Assembly: GCA_030616535.1 (NCBI GenBank)
Contig: JAUWXE010000001.1
Span: 1-46,915, forward strand
Length of the DNA: 46,915 nt
Direction: 5' to 3'
DNA from: Candidatus Aerophobota bacterium
GTDB taxonomy: Bacteria > Aerophobota > Aerophobia > Aerophobales > AE-B3A
The notes under the pieces are model-generated. The model ran no database searches and was not told the origin of the DNA. It saw nothing but the letters and a program-made list of their open reading frames with translations. Position 1 is the stretch's first letter, and every line of letters starts with the position of its first letter. Positions 33,592-41,835 of this stretch are shown in pieces. Made by a program: the position numbers and the translations under genes.

Positions 33592-34935
33592 ATGAAAAGA
33601 AGAAAAATCACTTTAATTGGAGGGGGGAGTCTCCAATGGACTCCCAAAATTCTTGTAGACTTTATGTTAACCGATGAGCTTAAAGGATACCAAATTTGCC
33701 TTCATGATATAGACGAGGAAGCTTTAAGTCTCATGCACCGCTTAGGCAAGAAAATAATTAGAGAAGCAAAGGGGAATTTTCACTTGATCGGTACCACGTC
33801 ACTGGGGGAGGCCCTACGGGATGCAGATTATGTTATTTTATCTATCTCTACCGGTGGGCTGGACACTATGCGATATGATTTAGAGATACCTTTAAAATAC
33901 GGTATTTACCAATCGGTAGGAGATACAGTAGGTCCAGGAGGACTGAGCAGGGCGCTAAGAAATATTCCAGTAGTGGTGGGGATTGCAAAAAAAATGGAAC
34001 ACTTGTGCCCGGATGCTTGGCTCCTTAATTACACCAACCCTATGAGCACGCTCTGTCGAGCAATAAACAAAACAACACGCATTAAGACTGTAGGTCTTTG
34101 TCACGAACTTCTTTTGGTTCTGCGAACCCTCAAAAAGATTTTCAAAGTGGAAAAAGATTCAGAGATTCAGGTAAAAACAGCAGGGATAAACCACTTTTCC
34201 TGGATCCTCGAGCTGAAGGTAAAGAATAAGGAGGGGTTTCCTCTTTTAAAGGAATACATCGAACGAGAGGAAGAAAAATTAAAAAAACAGGTCGATAGTT
34301 TGGATTGGCAAAGCCTGGATCCATTTAAAGACAATAATATTTTGAAATTTGAGTTGTTCAAAATGTTTGGATGCCTTCCTGCTGAGGGAGACAGACACGT
34401 GGCCGAGTTTTTTCCTCACTTTTTAACCGAAAAAACTTCCGCTGGAAGAAAATATGGAATAAAGCTTACTACAATCGAGGATCGATTAAGAGTGATGGAA
34501 CGAGCCAGAAAAGAAATTCAATCTATAATAGAAGAAAAACAATCGATAAAACTGGAGTATTCAGGGGAGAAGGCATGTGATATCATCTCTGCCATTGCTA
34601 ATGGGAAAGATAGTATATTCATGATGAATCTGCCCAATCGAGGACAAATTGCCAATCTTCCATCAGAGGTGATAGTGGAGACTCCAGCTTTAGCAAATGC
34701 AAATGGAGTGCATCCTGTTTCAGTAGGAGAGCTGCCTCCTGGGATACTTGGGTTAACCTTAAAACACATAACAAATCAAGAGATGATTGTTGAGGCTGCT
34801 CTGACTGGCAACAAAGGATTGGCCCTGCAGGCCTTAGTCAATGACTCCTTAGTTAAAAATTGGGAAGATGCTGCCAAGATGCTTGATGAGCTCCTGCAAG
34901 CAAATGCTGATTATTTACCTCAATTCCGGCTTTGA
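33592..34935 (+). CDS. GH4 family NAD-dependent glycosidase (uronide-type candidate)
   Basis: This 447-residue family 4 protein has the NAD-binding loop ITLIGGGSLQWTP, the SVGDTVGPGGL segment, and metal ligands C170 (in GLCHELL) and H201 (in GINHFSW). GH4 enzymes cleave glycosides by oxidation at C3, elimination and re-addition, using NAD+ and Mn2+. The Cys-His-Glu motif at the metal site differs from the Cys-Asn form of phospho-beta-glucosidases and points to non-phosphorylated alpha-glycosides or uronides. Placement straight after the uronate isomerase favours an alpha-glucuronidase or alpha-galacturonidase role. The start is ATG 33592 with GGGGGAG. Confidence 0.88.
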   Translation: MKRRKITLIGGGSLQWTPKILVDFMLTDELKGYQICLHDIDEEALSLMHRLGKKIIREAKGNFHLIGTTSLGEALRDADYVILSISTGGLDTMRYDLEIPLKYGIYQSVGDTVGPGGLSRALRNIPVVVGIAKKMEHLCPDAWLLNYTNPMSTLCRAINKTTRIKTVGLCHELLLVLRTLKKIFKVEKDSEIQVKTAGINHFSWILELKVKNKEGFPLLKEYIEREEEKLKKQVDSLDWQSLDPFKDNNILKFELFKMFGCLPAEGDRHVAEFFPHFLTEKTSAGRKYGIKLTTIEDRLRVMERARKEIQSIIEEKQSIKLEYSGEKACDIISAIANGKDSIFMMNLPNRGQIANLPSEVIVETPALANANGVHPVSVGELPPGILGLTLKHITNQEMIVEAALTGNKGLALQALVNDSLVKNWEDAAKMLDELLQANADYLPQFRL

Positions 34936-34947
34936 GGAAAAGAAGAG

Positions 34948-35191
34948 ATGAAAAATAAGTGTGTTTACGATAATTACTCCGGAATTCACGCCTGAGGAGG
35001 TAGTGAAAAGATTAGCCCATCTTAGATATGAGGGAGTTGAGTGGAGAGTAGTGACAGTTTTAAAAGAAAATGAACAGGAAACTTCTTTCTGGAAAGGTAA
35101 TAAATGCACTCTTTCTCTTGAGGATTTCTCAGATATTCCCACTGAGAAGAAATTAAATGAGGATATAGAATATCTCAAAAGCCTTAAGTAA
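34948..35191 (+). pseudogene. N-terminal fragment of a sugar phosphate isomerase/epimerase with early frameshift
   Basis: The fragment begins FTIITPEFTPEEVVKRLAHL then RYEGVEWRVV, a common N-terminus of xylose-isomerase-like TIM barrels, and stops after about 76 residues at 35191; the remaining 200 or so residues and all metal ligands are missing. ATG 34948 with GAGGAAAAG nearby reads MKNK and then leaves the frame, while the protein-like frame begins at GTG 34961, so a one-base indel near 34958 is likely. It follows the GH4 gene by 12 bp and probably once belonged to that operon. A terminator lies downstream. Confidence 0.72.
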
Positions 35192-35325
35192 TGGAAGATC
35201 ACCACCATGGTCGTCTTCCTTCTCTCTACCTTGTCGTATTTGTCCTCTTCTGTCCCATAGTAAGACATTCGCTACCTTCCTCTAAACTGAAACCCTCATT
35301 TTATCTACTTTCTAGATTATAGGTT

Positions 35326-35347
35326 GACGTCACTTTGGCGTCTTTTT
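35326..35347 (+). terminator. Terminator of the GH127-uxaC-GH4 transcript
   Basis: GACGTCA (35326-35332), loop CTT, TGGCGTC (35336-35342; one G-T pair), then five T. The stem is short, but position and T run fit. The rest of 35192-35394 shows no gene. Confidence 0.55.
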
Positions 35348-35394
35348 CATCTAATCTTGACAAATTTATTTTTCGAGAGCTTTTCAAAATTCAC

Positions 35395-35423
35395 TTGACA
35401 AAAAAAGTTTATTTAATTAAAAT
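35395..35423 (+). promoter_or_regulatory. Promoter of the toxin-antitoxin operon
   Basis: TTGACA (35395-35400), exact 17-bp spacer, TAAAAT (35418-35423), about 35 bases before the antitoxin start. A second TTGACA lies at 35358-35363 without a matching -10. The AT-rich surroundings are typical of autoregulated toxin-antitoxin operons. Confidence 0.72.
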
Positions 35424-35457
35424 TATCACCACATTTATAACTACAAGGAGGAGAACG

Positions 35458-35724
35458 ATGAAATTTATTCCCCTCAGAGAAGCCAAAGCCAAACTCTCAG
35501 AAGTTATAAGGGACACCGAAAAACAGGACATAATTATTACCTGCTGGGGAAAGCCTAAAGTTTTGATGCAAAAGTTGGGAGAAGAAGATATTGAGGATTA
35601 TGTTATCTCTCATAGTAGGAAAATAAGAGAATCAATAGCCGAAGCCTGGGAAGCTTACAAGAGGGGAGAGATCATAAGTTTAGATGAGATAATAAAATCA
35701 AAGAAGAAAATTGAAAAAGTTTAA
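35458..35724 (+). CDS. Type II antitoxin, Phd/YefM-like
   Basis: This is an 88-residue protein starting at ATG 35458 behind AAGGAGG. The N-terminus (MKFIPLREAKAKLSEVIRDT, then IIITCWGKPKVLM) is a classic Phd/YefM DNA-binding domain; the acidic then Lys-rich C-terminus would wrap the toxin. It is the first gene of the operon and should repress the promoter together with the toxin. The toxin start overlaps its end by 14 bp. In-frame codons upstream to 35335 precede the promoter and are not coding. Confidence 0.88.
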   Translation: MKFIPLREAKAKLSEVIRDTEKQDIIITCWGKPKVLMQKLGEEDIEDYVISHSRKIRESIAEAWEAYKRGEIISLDEIIKSKKKIEKV

Positions 35725-35998
35725 AATAGTGTACGCTAAGCCAATCCAGAAGGATGTTAAGAGACTGGAAGTAAAAATAATTGAGCGCTTGCGCTCTTCC
35801 TTACAAAGGCTAGCTAATAATCCTTTCCCTAGTATTAGAGCAGGCAAAATAATTAAGAAATTAGAAATAAAAGAGCTTACTTACCGTCTTAGAGTTGGAG
35901 AATACCGGGTTATCTACCGCATTGAAACACAGAAAATTATCGTTTTGAGAATTATTCATAGAAAAGAGTTAAAAAGAGAACTGAAAAAATTAAGCTAG
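35711..35998 (+). CDS. RelE/ParE-family toxin
   Basis: This 95-residue basic protein has the RelE fold signature: LRVGEYRVIYRIETQKIIVLRIIHRKEL, with the conserved Arg of YRLRVGEYRVIY and the late His-Arg. RelE toxins cleave mRNA on the ribosome; ParE relatives poison gyrase, and sequence alone does not decide between them. The start is TTG 35711 (overlapping the antitoxin by 14 bp) or GTG 35729. It forms a normal type II pair with the antitoxin upstream. Confidence 0.87.
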   Translation: MKKFKIVYAKPIQKDVKRLEVKIIERLRSSLQRLANNPFPSIRAGKIIKKLEIKELTYRLRVGEYRVIYRIETQKIIVLRIIHRKELKRELKKLS

Positions 35999-36011
35999 CA
36001 GGTAGTCTGAA

Positions 36012-36257
36012 ATGAAAACCTATGTCTTTAGAGTAGTAGTCGAACCGGATGAAGACAGGTGTTTTGCCCATTGTCCAGTGCTTGAGGACAAAGGAGCAGC
36101 TACCTGGGGATACACTAAAGAAGAAGCTCTTAAAAATATGAGAGAAGTAGTTCAGATGACAGTAGAGAGCATGCTCGAGCATGGAGAGAAAATCCCAGAG
36201 GAACCAAAAGAAGAGGTAAAGGTCTTCTCTGAACCCTCAGTAGCTGTCACTGTATGA
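36012..36257 (+). CDS. hicB: HicB-type antitoxin
   Basis: This 81-residue protein has the HicB partial RNase H-like fold: YVFRVVVEPDEDRCFAHCPVLED, TWGYTKEEALKNMREVV and VESMLEHGEKIPEEP. No DNA-binding C-terminal domain is present, as in short HicB forms. It starts at ATG 36012, 13 bp after the toxin gene. Its normal partner, hicA, is present immediately downstream but broken, so this antitoxin appears to be an orphan. Confidence 0.82.
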   Translation: MKTYVFRVVVEPDEDRCFAHCPVLEDKGAATWGYTKEEALKNMREVVQMTVESMLEHGEKIPEEPKEEVKVFSEPSVAVTV

Positions 36258-36420
36258 ACGGAATTGATTATTCAAAACTTCGTTCTCTAGCTGCCAGGAA
36301 GCTTCCTTAGTGCTTTAAGAAAAGATGGATTTAATCTTGACCGAAAATCTCCTTACCCATCGCCAATATCTTCACCCAGAGGGAAGAAGACTAACAGTTT
36401 CTTCTCATCACTCAAGTGAT
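36254..36420 (+). pseudogene. hicA: hicA toxin remnant with two frameshifts
   Basis: ATG 36254 overlaps the hicB stop and reads MNGIDYSKLRSLAARKL before a stop. A second frame continues LSALRKDGFNLDRK, and a third gives HRQYLHPEGRRLTVSSHHSS. Together these make a HicA toxin: double-stranded-RNA-binding-like fold with the catalytic His in the SHRQYL-type motif. Two frame changes, near 36304 and 36345, and loss of the C-terminus at the junction with an SDR fragment make it non-functional. The frames are clear, but the exact indel positions are inferred. Confidence 0.72.
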
Positions 36421-36590
36421 GCCTTTTCTCTACCGACCTTTTCGATTTCTCTTGCCGCCTCTTTCAGACTTTCATTGTTAATATCATTTAGAGCCACCCT
36501 GGCTCCTTCCTGGGCAAACCTCAGGGCGATGGCTTTGCCAATGCCTCTTGCTGATCCAGTAACTAAGACAACTTTACCGTTTAATTCCAC
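36408..36590 (-). pseudogene. N-terminal stump of a short-chain dehydrogenase (SDR)
   Basis: The frame from ATG 36590 begins MELNGKVVLVTGSARGIGKA and holds the NAD-binding TGxxxGIG motif and the second Rossmann strand (ARVALNDINNES). It stops after 60 residues; a full SDR has about 250 and needs the Ser-Tyr-Lys triad, which is missing. The cut point near 36420 coincides with the end of the hicA remnant, so one recombination joined the two ends. From 36591 to 36700 I see nothing beyond a 12-bp palindrome (36694-36705) that runs over the next gene's stop. Confidence 0.78.
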
Positions 36591-36700
36591 TTCATGTTTT
36601 CTCTTATTTAGGCTTAACTTGCGCCCTTTAACTTTTAGGACGAGAGTCTATCTTCTTAAATTTAATGGTAATTCCTGCTTCCGGTCACCCGAGAATAGTA

Positions 36701-37558
36701 CTATTTTGTAATCTCAGGAACATTGTTAGAAAGGTATTTAAGACTTTCCCTTACGTATAGATCAGGATCTTGAATCTTCTGCCCAATTTCTCCTAGTTCA
36801 AGAGAGGCAACTGCTGTCTCATTATATCTAGCACAGGTTTCATCAATTCCTATCTCAATTAGCTTTCGTAGATAATCAGGAACTCGAGTTACTCCCCTGC
36901 CAATTATCCAGTTTGCGTGAGTCTTACCGTCATTGTCACTTATATGGACATGCAGAACCCTATCTTTTAATTTTTCTAAAGTCCTGGGAGGTTCCCTGGT
37001 AATGGCCAGATGTCCTATATCAATATTAGCAAATAAATTGGGGGCGTCTACATCCTCGATCATTTTAGCCATAGAAGTGGTATCATTGATGACATAATAG
37101 ACCGAGGGATCGAGCTCTAAAGTCAAAAAAATATCAAAATTAGAAAGCCACTCACAGTAGTCTTTGATAAAATTAACCGCGTTAACCCAGGCTTCTTCCC
37201 GACTGGTTTCGAGAGTTTTCCATCCTCCACCAAATCCAAGGAGGACCTGTTTTCCTCCCAGTTCAGCCTGGAATTCGGTGCAAGATTTTAGATAAGAAAG
37301 GCACGTTTCCCTCTCTTTGGCATCATTAGAAGCAATATTCCCTGGAACAAGCATTACCATTCCTGAAGAGGTCAAACCTAGGCCTTGAAATTTGCGGGCG
37401 ATTTTTCTTCTCTCATCTCGGTTCAGTGTCCGGGGATTACCACTCCCGTAAGCTAAAACATCAACATACTTAAATCCAAGAGATTTTATCTTATCCAGAC
37501 TCTTATACAAGCCAATGCCAGTTATTTCCCATATAGAGTTGTTAATCCCTAGTCTCAT
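36701..37558 (-). CDS. Sugar phosphate isomerase/epimerase (TIM barrel)
   Basis: This 285-residue xylose-isomerase-like TIM barrel starts at ATG 37558 with AGGAGG upstream. The metal site reads Glu in FLTLELDPS, Asp in NIDIGHLA, His in VLHVHISDNDG and Glu in ASLELGEIG, as in active family members. The protein is of normal length. It is the last gene of the GntR-controlled minus-strand series and follows a paralogue by 29 bp, so the two barrels are made together; paired isomerases or lyases acting on successive keto-sugar intermediates are plausible. Confidence 0.88.
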   Translation of the reverse strand: MRLGINNSIWEITGIGLYKSLDKIKSLGFKYVDVLAYGSGNPRTLNRDERRKIARKFQGLGLTSSGMVMLVPGNIASNDAKERETCLSYLKSCTEFQAELGGKQVLLGFGGGWKTLETSREEAWVNAVNFIKDYCEWLSNFDIFLTLELDPSVYYVINDTTSMAKMIEDVDAPNLFANIDIGHLAITREPPRTLEKLKDRVLHVHISDNDGKTHANWIIGRGVTRVPDYLRKLIEIGIDETCARYNETAVASLELGEIGQKIQDPDLYVRESLKYLSNNVPEITK

Positions 37559-37587
37559 TCTTTGGTCCTCCTTTTTGCTACTACTAA

Positions 37588-38556
37588 TCAGCTCAAATTC
37601 AAGGCTTTGTTTTGAAGGTAGGAGAAAATCTTGGGAGTGTTCCTTTCTTTCATTAATTGAAAAACGTGGGAGGAGTCGATATTTTTCAATAGGTGCTCGG
37701 TGTTTCTCATAAATTCAATACTGGTAGTGAAGACCTCTACCGGGTTTAGATTTTTTGGGGAAACATCCATGGCGATCCAGCCCTGGTAGTTATATTCTCT
37801 TAAATAGAAGAGTAGTTCCAGGTAATCCCAAAAGTTGACGAACCCGGGAATTAAATCCCAATCCCAATTTCTAAAATTATCGTTGATGTGTAGGTAGAAT
37901 AGCTTACCTTTGCTAACCAGGAGCGATACAGATTCAGCCGGATTTTCACCTGCCTGAAGGGCATGACCTACGTCGAGAGTTATACCAACGTTTTCCCTAT
38001 CGACCTCATGGCAAAAGTGTAGACCTTTGCCTACTGTTCCTATAATAGTGCGAACCACTGGTTCACTCATTTTGTATTCTAGGCTAACTTTAATATCTGA
38101 TCTGTAGTCGGCCACCCTTTTTACTGCCTCAATCAAGTTTTTCCAAGCCTCTTGATAGTTTACCTGAAAGGGATAATCGTGGCCATCATTTAAAAGGCAC
38201 ACGGTGATTAAGTTGCAATCTAATTGATAAACCCTGTCTATTGCTTGCTTTAGAACCTCCTCCGCTTCTCTCCTCGTCTTTTCTGAGGGAGAAGTCAGGG
38301 ATCCGTATGTCCATCGGGGTTCAGCCTTTAAGTTCACGTTAACTGCAGAAACTCCCAATCTATATTTCTCTATTAAGCTTCTTAACCTGTCAAAGTCACT
38401 GAAATCTGATGGGTAAATTACCTCCACCCCCTGGAGTCCCTCTATTTTGGAGGCTAGCTCGAGCTTTTCTTCGAGTGTTCTCGGGGTTTGATACTCTGTA
38501 AATCGGTCCTGCAGTTTCCCCAAAAAACCGGTGATAACAGAATATTTTATCTCCAT
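37588..38556 (-). CDS. Sugar phosphate isomerase/epimerase, larger variant
   Basis: This 322-residue TIM barrel, longer than its neighbour, starts at ATG 38556 with AAAGGAG upstream; an in-frame ATG at 38586 lacks a site. Putative metal ligands are the Glu of VSLEYKMSEP, the Asp of ITLDVGHAL, the His of LFYLHINDN and the Asp of GWIAMDVSPK, the last replacing the more usual Glu. Such larger members include L-rhamnose isomerase-like and other ketose enzymes. It is separated by 166 bp from the GH-A-like gene upstream, a gap in which I see no terminator or promoter. Confidence 0.85.
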   Translation of the reverse strand: MEIKYSVITGFLGKLQDRFTEYQTPRTLEEKLELASKIEGLQGVEVIYPSDFSDFDRLRSLIEKYRLGVSAVNVNLKAEPRWTYGSLTSPSEKTRREAEEVLKQAIDRVYQLDCNLITVCLLNDGHDYPFQVNYQEAWKNLIEAVKRVADYRSDIKVSLEYKMSEPVVRTIIGTVGKGLHFCHEVDRENVGITLDVGHALQAGENPAESVSLLVSKGKLFYLHINDNFRNWDWDLIPGFVNFWDYLELLFYLREYNYQGWIAMDVSPKNLNPVEVFTTSIEFMRNTEHLLKNIDSSHVFQLMKERNTPKIFSYLQNKALNLS

Positions 38557-38722
38557 ATTTTCTCCTTTATCTAAATCAGGATTCAACTACTCCAGCTATT
38601 GAGCTACTTATAAGGTATTCTGGAATATCATATAAATGGCTGCAAAGGTTAAAAGACGCCCTGAGGACATAAGATATGAGCGACTCCACAAAAATGCTTT
38701 ACCATGCCAATTATAGCCATAC

Positions 38723-39760
38723 TCAGCTCTGGTGGCTTTTGAGATTGCGACGATTAGTTTGTCCTGTAATCTCTGCTACTCGGCTAAAAAACTTCTGTTT
38801 AGCTTTAGTGTTTATTTCCCAATTGACCGGAGGTGATTGAAAACCGTCCTTATAATTATTCTTGCCTTGATCATAATATCCCCACGAAGTGTAGACTTCG
38901 AAAGCAGCATCCAAATTTCGAGTATCCGTTCCGTCCTCGTTAAAAACAATGGGTTTTGGCTGGTTGCGATATACTCCAGTGCGACGAATTTTCTTGACTA
39001 ATTGTTTTATACTATCGGGCATCTGGTGATTGCCATGTACAAGAATAAGATCTGCCTCTTCCATTACTTCCTCTGTAGGTAATTTTCCGCCGGAGAAACT
39101 TGTAGAAACTAGAAGACGGCGGCCCTCAGTTGTCAAATTCTTCGCACGTCTAATCAGCTCATGGACACGGCCAGGTTTGAGAATCTCGTGTTCATACGCT
39201 GGAACATCACACTCATTGTTGATTTCCACAATTATATTCTCATACTTAGTTTCTAATAGCCATCCGACAGCATTTTTCACACCTACAATGACTGCTTTCT
39301 CATCTTCCAATTGCTCGTCCTGGCCGAAGTAGTACAAACCAACGATTACAGCCATTCCTAGCTCATCAGCTGCTGCCAAAACTTCCCGGGTTCTGGATAA
39401 ATATGCCGGTTTTAAACTACCATCAGATCGAAAAGCGCTGTTTATCCACGGCTGAGAAAGCTCTGTTTGAACGATAGGCATTCCACCCTGCAGGTTAACC
39501 GTGAATGCCAATATACCTTGATTTTTCCAAGCCGGTAAGGCTGTGATGAATTCTTCCGTAATCCGATCTGGATTCCATTCGTTCATGTCTGGATAAAGCC
39601 AGCATTGTCTAGTGTCTGGGTTCTCATCATCAAAAATGGCCTGCACAGCACGTACATTAAACAACAGCCCTCCTACAGGCTTACCTTCAAACACCCGCCC
39701 ACTGTACGTATACCGACCATTAATTTTGAATTTGTCTGCTTCAATCGACAACTTTGTCAT
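38723..39760 (-). CDS. Orphan clan GH-A-like glycoside hydrolase, cytoplasmic
   Basis: This 345-residue protein without a signal peptide starts at ATG 39760 (GGGAGAG upstream). The sequence reads as a TIM barrel: VNLQGGMPIV, an aromatic core (WLYPDMNEWNPDR), VEINNECDVPAYEHE with an Asn-Glu pair where clan GH-A has its acid/base, and KPIVFNEDGTD where the nucleophile Glu would be. I cannot place it in a numbered GH family. It is the fourth gene of the GntR operon, between the permeases and two isomerases, so it should cleave an imported oligosaccharide or glycoside. Lack of export supports an intracellular role. Confidence 0.6.
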   Translation of the reverse strand: MTKLSIEADKFKINGRYTYSGRVFEGKPVGGLLFNVRAVQAIFDDENPDTRQCWLYPDMNEWNPDRITEEFITALPAWKNQGILAFTVNLQGGMPIVQTELSQPWINSAFRSDGSLKPAYLSRTREVLAAADELGMAVIVGLYYFGQDEQLEDEKAVIVGVKNAVGWLLETKYENIIVEINNECDVPAYEHEILKPGRVHELIRRAKNLTTEGRRLLVSTSFSGGKLPTEEVMEEADLILVHGNHQMPDSIKQLVKKIRRTGVYRNQPKPIVFNEDGTDTRNLDAAFEVYTSWGYYDQGKNNYKDGFQSPPVNWEINTKAKQKFFSRVAEITGQTNRRNLKSHQS

Positions 39761-39894
39761 TTTCACTCTCCCACCTTTTTGAATTCGAAGTTGCTGCATC
39801 TACCCTATTTAAAACAAACTCATATCACTAAGTTGCCCTTATCTATCTTGTGTGGGATTAATCAATCTTGTGCTATAAAAACGAAATCTCATTC

Positions 39895-40749
39895 TTAAGC
39901 TTTAATTGAACCCGCCGTAATACCACTAGCTATGTACTTCTGGGCCAGAAAAAATAGCAAGAATGCTGGAATTGTTGCTGCTACTGAAGCAGCCATAAAC
40001 TCAGATATGAATTCCACCTGCCCCGCCTCCCCGATCAAATCTCTCAGCCCAACCGCCAGAGGCTTCTTGCTGCCACTACTCAACATTATAGAGGCCCACA
40101 TAAACTCCTTCCAAGCCACCATAAAAGCCCACGCTCCTACGGCTACCATCCCTGGTATGGAAAGGGGCATAGCTATACGGATGTAAGCCCCCATTCTTGA
40201 GCATCCATCAATCATTGCTGATTCTTCCAGTTCTACAGGGTAGGCGCTACCAAAATAAGCCCGTAACATTAAGGTACTGAAAGGGAGAGTCCAAGCTATA
40301 TAAGCAAGAATTAAGCCCGAGTACTTGTTCACGAGTCCCAGTCGATACATCCAGAAGTAAAAAGGAACAATGGTTACAATCCCCGGCAAAAGCTGAGTGA
40401 TTAAAAGGAGGACAATTATCAGTCTAGTTCCTCTAAACCTCACTCGACTCAGACTGTAACCAGCCATGGAGGCCAGAACAACCGTCGCAGCCACTGTTGT
40501 TCCAGTTACAAAAAGGCTGTTAGCAAAATACCGGGCTAGAGGAAATATACGCCAGGGATTTATCAGGTTTTCCCAAACTATCCTTGACGGAAACCAAGTG
40601 GGAGGAGACAAAAACAATTCCCTACTTGGTTTTAGAGCACTGATAGTCATCCAGTAGAAGGGGAAAAGAACAAAGATGAGAAAGCACAAACTAATAATTA
40701 CAAACCAAAAACCTCTACTAAAGATTGGCCACTTGCTAGAGAAGGACAC
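39895..40749 (-). CDS. Sugar ABC transporter permease, MalG type
   Basis: This 284-residue inner-membrane protein has about six transmembrane helices and the EAA loop (ELEESAMIDGCSRMGAYIRI, followed by MPLSIPG) that docks the ATPase. The C-terminus (SGITAGSIKA) is typical of MalG/CUT1 permeases. The start is GTG 40749, whose first base is the last base of the preceding stop, so expression is coupled to the MalF-type gene. No ATPase gene is found in the window; a shared MsmK-like ATPase elsewhere is likely. Confidence 0.93.
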   Translation of the reverse strand: MSFSSKWPIFSRGFWFVIISLCFLIFVLFPFYWMTISALKPSRELFLSPPTWFPSRIVWENLINPWRIFPLARYFANSLFVTGTTVAATVVLASMAGYSLSRVRFRGTRLIIVLLLITQLLPGIVTIVPFYFWMYRLGLVNKYSGLILAYIAWTLPFSTLMLRAYFGSAYPVELEESAMIDGCSRMGAYIRIAMPLSIPGMVAVGAWAFMVAWKEFMWASIMLSSGSKKPLAVGLRDLIGEAGQVEFISEFMAASVAATIPAFLLFFLAQKYIASGITAGSIKA

Positions 40750-41684
40750 TACTCCTCTCCTCTTGACATATATTTCATATAAATGTAACCGATAACTCCT
40801 GCCAATATCAAAATGATCACGCCAGCGGCAGAAGCAAGGCCCATTTTGTAGTGAATGAAAGCCCGATTATAGATAAATATTGGAATCACGTTTGTAGAAT
40901 CCTGAGGTCCACCGCTGGTCATTAGATAATTGGTCGGAAAATGACTGAGATTCCATATTGTGGAAAGAGCAACCACGACAAACACAACTGGCATCAGGGC
41001 CGGCAGAGTAATATGCCGAAATTGCTGCAATTTGTTGGCCCCATCTACCCGAGCTGCATCATATATAGTCTGAGGTATGCTCTGCAATCCTGCCAGGAAC
41101 ATAATCGTCTTGAAGGGAAAAGAAAACCATACTCTCACGGTGAGCACTGACCAGAAGGGCAGACTCAAACCGAGAAACTTTATATTCAGAGCACCCAGAA
41201 AAGCAACTGGAGCGTCAATGATGCGTAGCTTCATCAGCACAGTATTGAGAGGACTGAAACTCTTACTGAACATCCAAACCCATACATAAGCAATCACTAT
41301 CATTGGAGTAATCCACGGTAAGAAACCGATTGAACGATATATGCCGATCACTTTCGATGATCGATTTAGAAAAAGGGCTACCAAAAGGCCGATCCCGGCA
41401 CTGATAGCAACCGAAAGAACCGCAAAAAGCACAGTATTACCAAGGATAAATAGAAAACGTAAATCACTTAACAGATTAAGATAATTTCGAAAACCGATGT
41501 AGGGCTTGACGGGCATTACCAAAGTATAGTCGTAAAAGCTCAGCCTAATGCCGGTAATAATCGGGTAAATGATTAGAGTACCGATAACAGCGACAGTTGG
41601 AGCAACCATAAGGTAGGGAAAAGCTTGATCAAAACTCAATTGAAATTTAAATCTTAACCTTTTCAAATTACTAGATTCTTGCAT
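40749..41684 (-). CDS. Sugar ABC transporter permease, MalF/UgpA type
   Basis: This 311-residue permease has the MalF-class N-terminal helix (LMVAPTVAVIGTLIIYPIIT) and the EAA loop (TIYDAARVDGANKLQQFRHI then TLPALMPV). It forms a heterodimeric channel with the MalG-type neighbour. ATG 41684 lies 151 bp after the binding-protein gene; that gap contains the stem-loop at 41789-41820 and no evident promoter. Confidence 0.93.
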   Translation of the reverse strand: MQESSNLKRLRFKFQLSFDQAFPYLMVAPTVAVIGTLIIYPIITGIRLSFYDYTLVMPVKPYIGFRNYLNLLSDLRFLFILGNTVLFAVLSVAISAGIGLLVALFLNRSSKVIGIYRSIGFLPWITPMIVIAYVWVWMFSKSFSPLNTVLMKLRIIDAPVAFLGALNIKFLGLSLPFWSVLTVRVWFSFPFKTIMFLAGLQSIPQTIYDAARVDGANKLQQFRHITLPALMPVVFVVVALSTIWNLSHFPTNYLMTSGGPQDSTNVIPIFIYNRAFIHYKMGLASAAGVIILILAGVIGYIYMKYMSRGEE

Positions 41685-41788
41685 TTTAAAAACCCTGGTA
41701 TATAAGTTCCTTTGATAGAGACAAAGGGTTTATTGTACCCCACGATCTTTTGGTCACTGAAGTAGACACTGTAAAGCTCAGTTTCACA

Positions 41789-41820
41789 CCCGGTAGAGAA
41801 GTGACTTCTCCTCTACCGGG
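41789..41820. promoter_or_regulatory. Intercistronic stem-loop between binding-protein and permease genes
   Basis: CCCGGTAGAG (41789-41798) and CTCTACCGGG (41811-41820) pair perfectly around a 12-base loop. On the transcribed (minus) strand no T run follows, so it is unlikely to be a full terminator; a role in protecting or partly terminating the binding-protein mRNA is more likely. Confidence 0.75.
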
Positions 41821-41835
41821 ATTTTTACCCTTTAC

